From: Chloroflexota bacterium
Lineage (GTDB): Bacteria > Chloroflexota > Anaerolineae > Anaerolineales > Anaerolineaceae
Direction of reading: 5' to 3'
Length of the DNA: 9,210 nucleotides
Assembly (NCBI GenBank): GCA_021796375.1
Contig: JAJYJF010000059.1
Location: forward strand, 1 to 9,210
A program made the translations under genes and the position numbers. Shown in pieces: positions 6,143 to 9,210 of this stretch (positions are counted from its first letter, which is position 1; each line of letters begins with the position of its first letter). The notes beneath the pieces were generated by a model. That model was given only the letters and a program-made list of their open reading frames with translations. It did not search any database and was not told where the DNA came from.

Positions 6143-7893
6143 TGGATACTGTTCAGGAACAAATGTCGCTGGTTCGGGCGGCGCTTGGCCGCGAGCCGCT
6201 GGACTTGCTGATCAGGAACGTACAGGTGGTGAACGTTTATACTGGAGCTATCGAGCCCGGCGCCATCGGCATCAGGCACGGCCGGATCGTCAGCGCAAAC
6301 GCGGAGAGGTTGGAGGCTGGCAAGACCATCGATGGCGGCGGGCGGTTCGCGGTTCCCGGATTCATTGACAGCCACGTCCACATCGATTCGACCCTGCTGA
6401 CCCCGGCCAACCTGGCAGCGCTGATTGTCCCGGCTGGAACGACCACTTTACTGGCCGACCCGATGGAAATTTCGAACGTGGCCGGTCTGAGGGGGTTAGA
6501 AACCCTGGTGAAAATTGCCGAAGGCGTGCCGTACCACCTCTTCCTGGAGGTCTCTTCGCGGGTGCCTACCGCGCCGGGCCTGGAGACGACGGGCGGAGAG
6601 TTGGGGCTGGAGGAAGTCCAGCAGGTGCTGAGCTGGCCAAACGCCATCAGCCTCGGGGAGCTGGATCCGTCGAAAATCCTTGGCCTGGGCGAGGAGTACT
6701 TTGCGAAAGTGCTGGCGGCGTACCGGCTGGGAAAAATCGCCAACGGCCACGCCGCTGGCTTGTCGGAAATGGAATTAACCGCGTATGCCTGTGGCGGCCT
6801 TCTCGACGACCACGAGTGTGTGGATTATGCCGACGCGGCTGCGCGCCTTCGCCTGGGGCTGGCGGTCCTGGTCCGGGAGGGCAGCACCGAACGCAACCTC
6901 GAGCCCATTTTAAAGGGCGCCTTGCATTCCGGGGTGGGCTCGCGCCAGCTGATGTTTTGCACCGACGATAAACACCCGGACGACATCCTTCGCGAGGGGC
7001 ATATCAACTACATGGTCAGGCGGGCGATCGAGCTCGGTTATTCTCCCGTCGAAGCCATCCAGATGGCGAGCCTGAACGCGGCCGTGCATTTCCGGGTGGA
7101 TCACCTGGTGGGGAGTTTGACTCCCGGCCGCTGGGCGGATATCCTGCTGGTCGAGGACCTGAAGAGGATGGACCCTTCGGAGGTCTTTTACCAGGGTCTC
7201 AGGGTGGCCCAGAACGGCCGGTTGATCGCCGATATCCCTCAGCCGGTATATCCGAGTTGGGTCCTGGATACGGTAAAGATCACGCGCGGCCGCCAGGCAG
7301 GGGATTTTGCGGTTCAGGCCGGCGGAGCCCAGGCACGGGTCCGGGTGATCCGCATTTTTCCAGATCAGATCATCAATGAAATGGAGGAAGGGGTCCTCGG
7401 CGTATCGGATGGCGGCGCAGCCGCGGATCCTTCAAAAGATATCCTCAAGCTGGCGGTGGTCGAGCGGTACGGAAAGAATGGGAATATCGGGGTGACCTTC
7501 GTGCGCGGGTTTGGTTTGCAGCGCGGGGCCCTGGCTTCGTCGGTTTCTCACGACCATCACAATATCGTGGTGGTTGGCGCGGATGACGCGGATATGGCGG
7601 CGTGCGTCCGCGCGCTGGAGGAGGCGCACGGGGGGCTGGCGGTAGCGGAAGGCGGTAAGGTTCTGGGCGTGCTGCCCCTGCCGGTCGGAGGGTTGATGAG
7701 CAGTTTGCCCGCCGGAGAGGTGAACGCTCAGCTGCAGGCGATCACTTCCATTGCCCGGGAGCTCGGATGCAGCCTGCCGGCCCCCTTTATGACCCTCTCA
7801 TTCATCTCCCTGCCCACGGTTCCCGAGCTGGGCCTGACCGATCGAGGCCTGGTGGACGTCCACCGGCACGCGCTGATTGAGAGCGTCATCTAA
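6142..7893 (+). CDS. ade: Adenine deaminase (adenine aminohydrolase), canonical active site
   Basis: This is a cytoplasmic binuclear-metal enzyme converting adenine to hypoxanthine and ammonia in purine salvage, 583 residues, full length for the family. Expected motifs are in order: HVH (78-80), GEL with Glu173 at the metal-bridging position, GHAAGLS with His203, DDHEC with His224, VREGSTERNL (244-253), CTDDKHPDD (273-281), IQMASLNAA (306-314) and the C-terminal domain with SSVSHDHHNIVVVGADD (466-482). One deviation is DPMEISNV (106-113), where the family usually has DPHEI. Met108 therefore replaces His. The AGGAGG and one-base overlap with the upstream paralogue show a coupled pair. The two proteins are clearly homologous along their whole length but well diverged, so the duplication is old. 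Adenine deaminase is well supported, though related substrates cannot be excluded. Confidence 0.88.
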   Translation: MDTVQEQMSLVRAALGREPLDLLIRNVQVVNVYTGAIEPGAIGIRHGRIVSANAERLEAGKTIDGGGRFAVPGFIDSHVHIDSTLLTPANLAALIVPAGTTTLLADPMEISNVAGLRGLETLVKIAEGVPYHLFLEVSSRVPTAPGLETTGGELGLEEVQQVLSWPNAISLGELDPSKILGLGEEYFAKVLAAYRLGKIANGHAAGLSEMELTAYACGGLLDDHECVDYADAAARLRLGLAVLVREGSTERNLEPILKGALHSGVGSRQLMFCTDDKHPDDILREGHINYMVRRAIELGYSPVEAIQMASLNAAVHFRVDHLVGSLTPGRWADILLVEDLKRMDPSEVFYQGLRVAQNGRLIADIPQPVYPSWVLDTVKITRGRQAGDFAVQAGGAQARVRVIRIFPDQIINEMEEGVLGVSDGGAAADPSKDILKLAVVERYGKNGNIGVTFVRGFGLQRGALASSVSHDHHNIVVVGADDADMAACVRALEEAHGGLAVAEGGKVLGVLPLPVGGLMSSLPAGEVNAQLQAITSIARELGCSLPAPFMTLSFISLPTVPELGLTDRGLVDVHRHALIESVI

Positions 7894-7914
7894 GCCCATT
7901 TTGTTGGAGATTTT

Positions 7915-7977
7915 ATGCTCCTGGATTGGCTTCACAGAGCCACCCTCCCGGCTCACCCACCCCTGACCCCGGAATAG
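7915..7977 (+). other. Mini-ORF of 20 codons, possibly a truncated gene start
   Basis: An ATG at 7915 is preceded by GGAGA (7906-7910) at good spacing and lies 21 bases after the deaminase stop, exactly where a next operon gene would begin. It encodes a 20-residue peptide starting MLLDWLHRA and ends at TAG 7975-7977. No family is recognisable. It could be the stub of a lost third gene, a tiny peptide gene or chance. The translation potential is visible. Function is not. Confidence 0.22.
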
Positions 7978-8007
7978 AACGCGCAGGGCCACCGGCTGTG
8001 GGTGGGC
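7951..8007. repeat. GC-rich inverted repeat
   Basis: Bases 7951-7960 (GCTCACCCAC) pair with 7998-8007 (GTGGGTGGGC) over ten positions with one G-T pair. Inside, CCCTG 7961-7965 can stack against CAGGG 7984-7988. No T-run follows on either strand, so it is not a standard intrinsic terminator. Confidence 0.4.
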
Positions 8008-8101
8008 GATTCGCGGCTCCATCACTCCGATCCTGGCGCTGCGCGAGGGGAGGGACCGGGGGTTCGTTCAAATGCGGTAATTTAACGACAAGATTGAGTT
8101 C

Positions 8102-8122
8102 GGGATAAAACTGGTTTGTCCC
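8102..8122. terminator. Candidate bidirectional terminator hairpin
   Basis: GGGATAAA (8102-8109) pairs with TTTGTCCC (8115-8122), an eight-base-pair stem with one T-G pair and a five-base loop. It abuts the stop codon of the minus-strand phosphoesterase gene and sits between two convergent genes, the position expected for a shared terminator. A run of Ts after the stem is lacking on both strands, so it is only a candidate. Confidence 0.38.
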
Positions 8123-8123
8123 T

Positions 8124-9210
8124 CTACTGCGCCGGCGGGTAGGGGAGGCCGGGGGTGTCCGGCTCCATCATGATGGGGGCGCGCGGCGGCTGGTTGAAGT
8201 CAAACCCGGCCAGCATGTCCGCGGCGTGGGCGTCCCGGTCCGTCAGGGGAGCCACACCGAACCGCTCTTCCACCGTCTTCAGCCACGAGTCGAACGAGTA
8301 GGTTGTGTGATCGATATAGCCCTGGCGGGCGTACGGGCTGATCAGCAGCCCCGGCACGCGCAGCCCGTAACCCAGGGCATCGACTTTAGGGGGCTCCACG
8401 TGATCGTAAAAACCGCCCCAATCGTCCCAGCCGATGAAGATGGCCGTGGTGGGCCAATCGGGGCTTTGCATCACCGCGTTGACCAGCCCGGTCACATAAA
8501 TCATCCCGGCCTGAATGTTGGATGGCGGGTGTTCGCTCACCTTCCCCGAGGGAATCACCCAGCTTACCTGGGGCAGCGTGCCGTTTTTTGCATCCGCGTA
8601 AAACTGGGCGGTATCCACCAGGCGGCTGCGCTCGCCCGGGTCGTTCATCACCCGGGGAAAAGCCGGGAGGGGGTTGAACAGGGAAAACTTATCCGGGTGC
8701 TGCAGCTGCTGCGCATTGGAGCCGACCACCTCGTCGTTCTCGGTATCCGGGGCAGTCCCCGAGGTGACGTAATACTTCCAGGAGACTTTCCCGCCGGTCA
8801 GCATCTGGGTGATGACGGGAAAATCGAAGCTGGTGGGGCGTCTCTGCCCGGGCGCTCCGACGTACCCCCCGCTCTGGGCCGCCAGCACGTACAGGTGGGA
8901 AGGCAGGGTATAGGAAGCGACCGACTCAAACAGGTGGTCCTGGAGGACAAACAGATGGGCCCAATCCCAGTAATTGGGGATCTCATGGTAATCGTGGTAG
9001 CCCATGACGTCCCGCGGGTCGTGTCCGGGAGCACAGATGGCATCCGTGATCGAGCAAGGTGCGGCGACGACGGTGCTCATCCCGGCATAGGCCTGCGCTA
9101 AAAAGCCGTCCATTTTCCCCTGGGCGATGTCTGCCCAGGCGTTGGCCCAGCCGTGCGGCCCGCCGCGGTTGATCAGGCTGGTGTTATGGTAGGGCGCGAT
9201 GCAGGGACCT
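8124..9210 (-). CDS. Phospholipase C / acid phosphatase-type phosphoesterase, C-terminal part (5' partial)
   Basis: It belongs to the PlcC/AcpA-like phosphoesterase family (PF04185) of the alkaline phosphatase superfamily, usually exported metalloenzymes that hydrolyse phosphomonoesters or phospholipids. The frame stays open to the right edge: residues reading [18 protein letters not shown] upstream of the Met at 9113 fit the family, so that Met is internal. Visible conserved segments, in order, are [26 protein letters not shown] (9008 to about 8955), [42 protein letters not shown] (from 8429; His at 8402-8400 a likely metal ligand), [20 protein letters not shown] and the closing FDFNQPPR. 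The N-terminal signal peptide and the nucleophile segment (ENRSFDHYFG-like in relatives) lie beyond the window. The C-terminus ends shortly after the core, without the extra domains of Pseudomonas haemolytic PlcH. Substrate is unknown. Confidence 0.9.
   Translation of the reverse strand, partial: GPCIAPYHNTSLINRGGPHGWANAWADIAQGKMDGFLAQAYAGMSTVVAAPCSITDAICAPGHDPRDVMGYHDYHEIPNYWDWAHLFVLQDHLFESVASYTLPSHLYVLAAQSGGYVGAPGQRRPTSFDFPVITQMLTGGKVSWKYYVTSGTAPDTENDEVVGSNAQQLQHPDKFSLFNPLPAFPRVMNDPGERSRLVDTAQFYADAKNGTLPQVSWVIPSGKVSEHPPSNIQAGMIYVTGLVNAVMQSPDWPTTAIFIGWDDWGGFYDHVEPPKVDALGYGLRVPGLLISPYARQGYIDHTTYSFDSWLKTVEERFGVAPLTDRDAHAADMLAGFDFNQPPRAPIMMEPDTPGLPYPPAQ

Larger units (their letters stand above)
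7894..8123. other. Convergent intergenic region
   Basis: These 230 bases separate the adenine deaminase gene from the opposing phosphoesterase gene. They contain a 20-codon mini-ORF with a ribosome binding site, a GC-rich inverted repeat and an AT-containing hairpin beside the phosphoesterase stop, listed separately. I see no convincing longer coding frame and no RNA gene. Confidence 0.6.

Noticed and set aside
8226..9101. Long plus-strand open frame of 291 codons
   Set aside because: It is the antisense shadow of the phosphoesterase gene, whose conserved motifs run throughout the opposite strand.

Overview
The window is GC-rich bacterial DNA with densely packed genes, TTG as well as ATG starts, strong Shine-Dalgarno sequences and translationally coupled junctions. 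The gene content fits a Chloroflexota-type (Anaerolineae-like) bacterium, but this is a gestalt impression from protein flavour. No marker gene in the window proves it.

Layout. (1) 1-2634, plus strand: the end of a two-domain ABC ATPase followed by two membrane permeases. Together they are three-quarters of a BmpA-type (YufNOPQ/NupNOPQ-like) nucleoside or nucleobase importer; the binding lipoprotein should lie upstream of the window. (2) 2681-3922, plus: a CodA-like cytosine-deaminase-family amidohydrolase, probably on the same transcript. (3) 3962-4306, minus: a small exported protein gene, convergent with the CodA-like gene and divergent from the next one. (4) 4343-7893, plus: two tandem, coupled adenine-deaminase-family (COG1001) genes. 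The second has the full set of expected active-site residues. The first has lost or changed several. (5) 7894-8123: a convergent intergenic region with two inverted repeats and a 20-codon mini-ORF. (6) 8124-9210, minus: the C-terminal part of a phospholipase C/acid phosphatase-type phosphoesterase that runs off the right edge.

How it works together (inference): the ABC importer brings in nucleosides or bases, and the cytoplasmic deaminases convert cytosine-like and adenine-like bases to uracil and hypoxanthine plus ammonia. This is a salvage or nitrogen-scavenging locus. The phosphoesterase could release phosphate outside the cell but is on the opposite strand and may be unrelated.

Most of the window is recognisable metabolism. 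The point most worth a second look is the tandem adenine deaminase pair, in which the first copy has replaced predicted metal ligands. I see no CRISPR array, tRNA, rRNA, insertion sequence or defence system.
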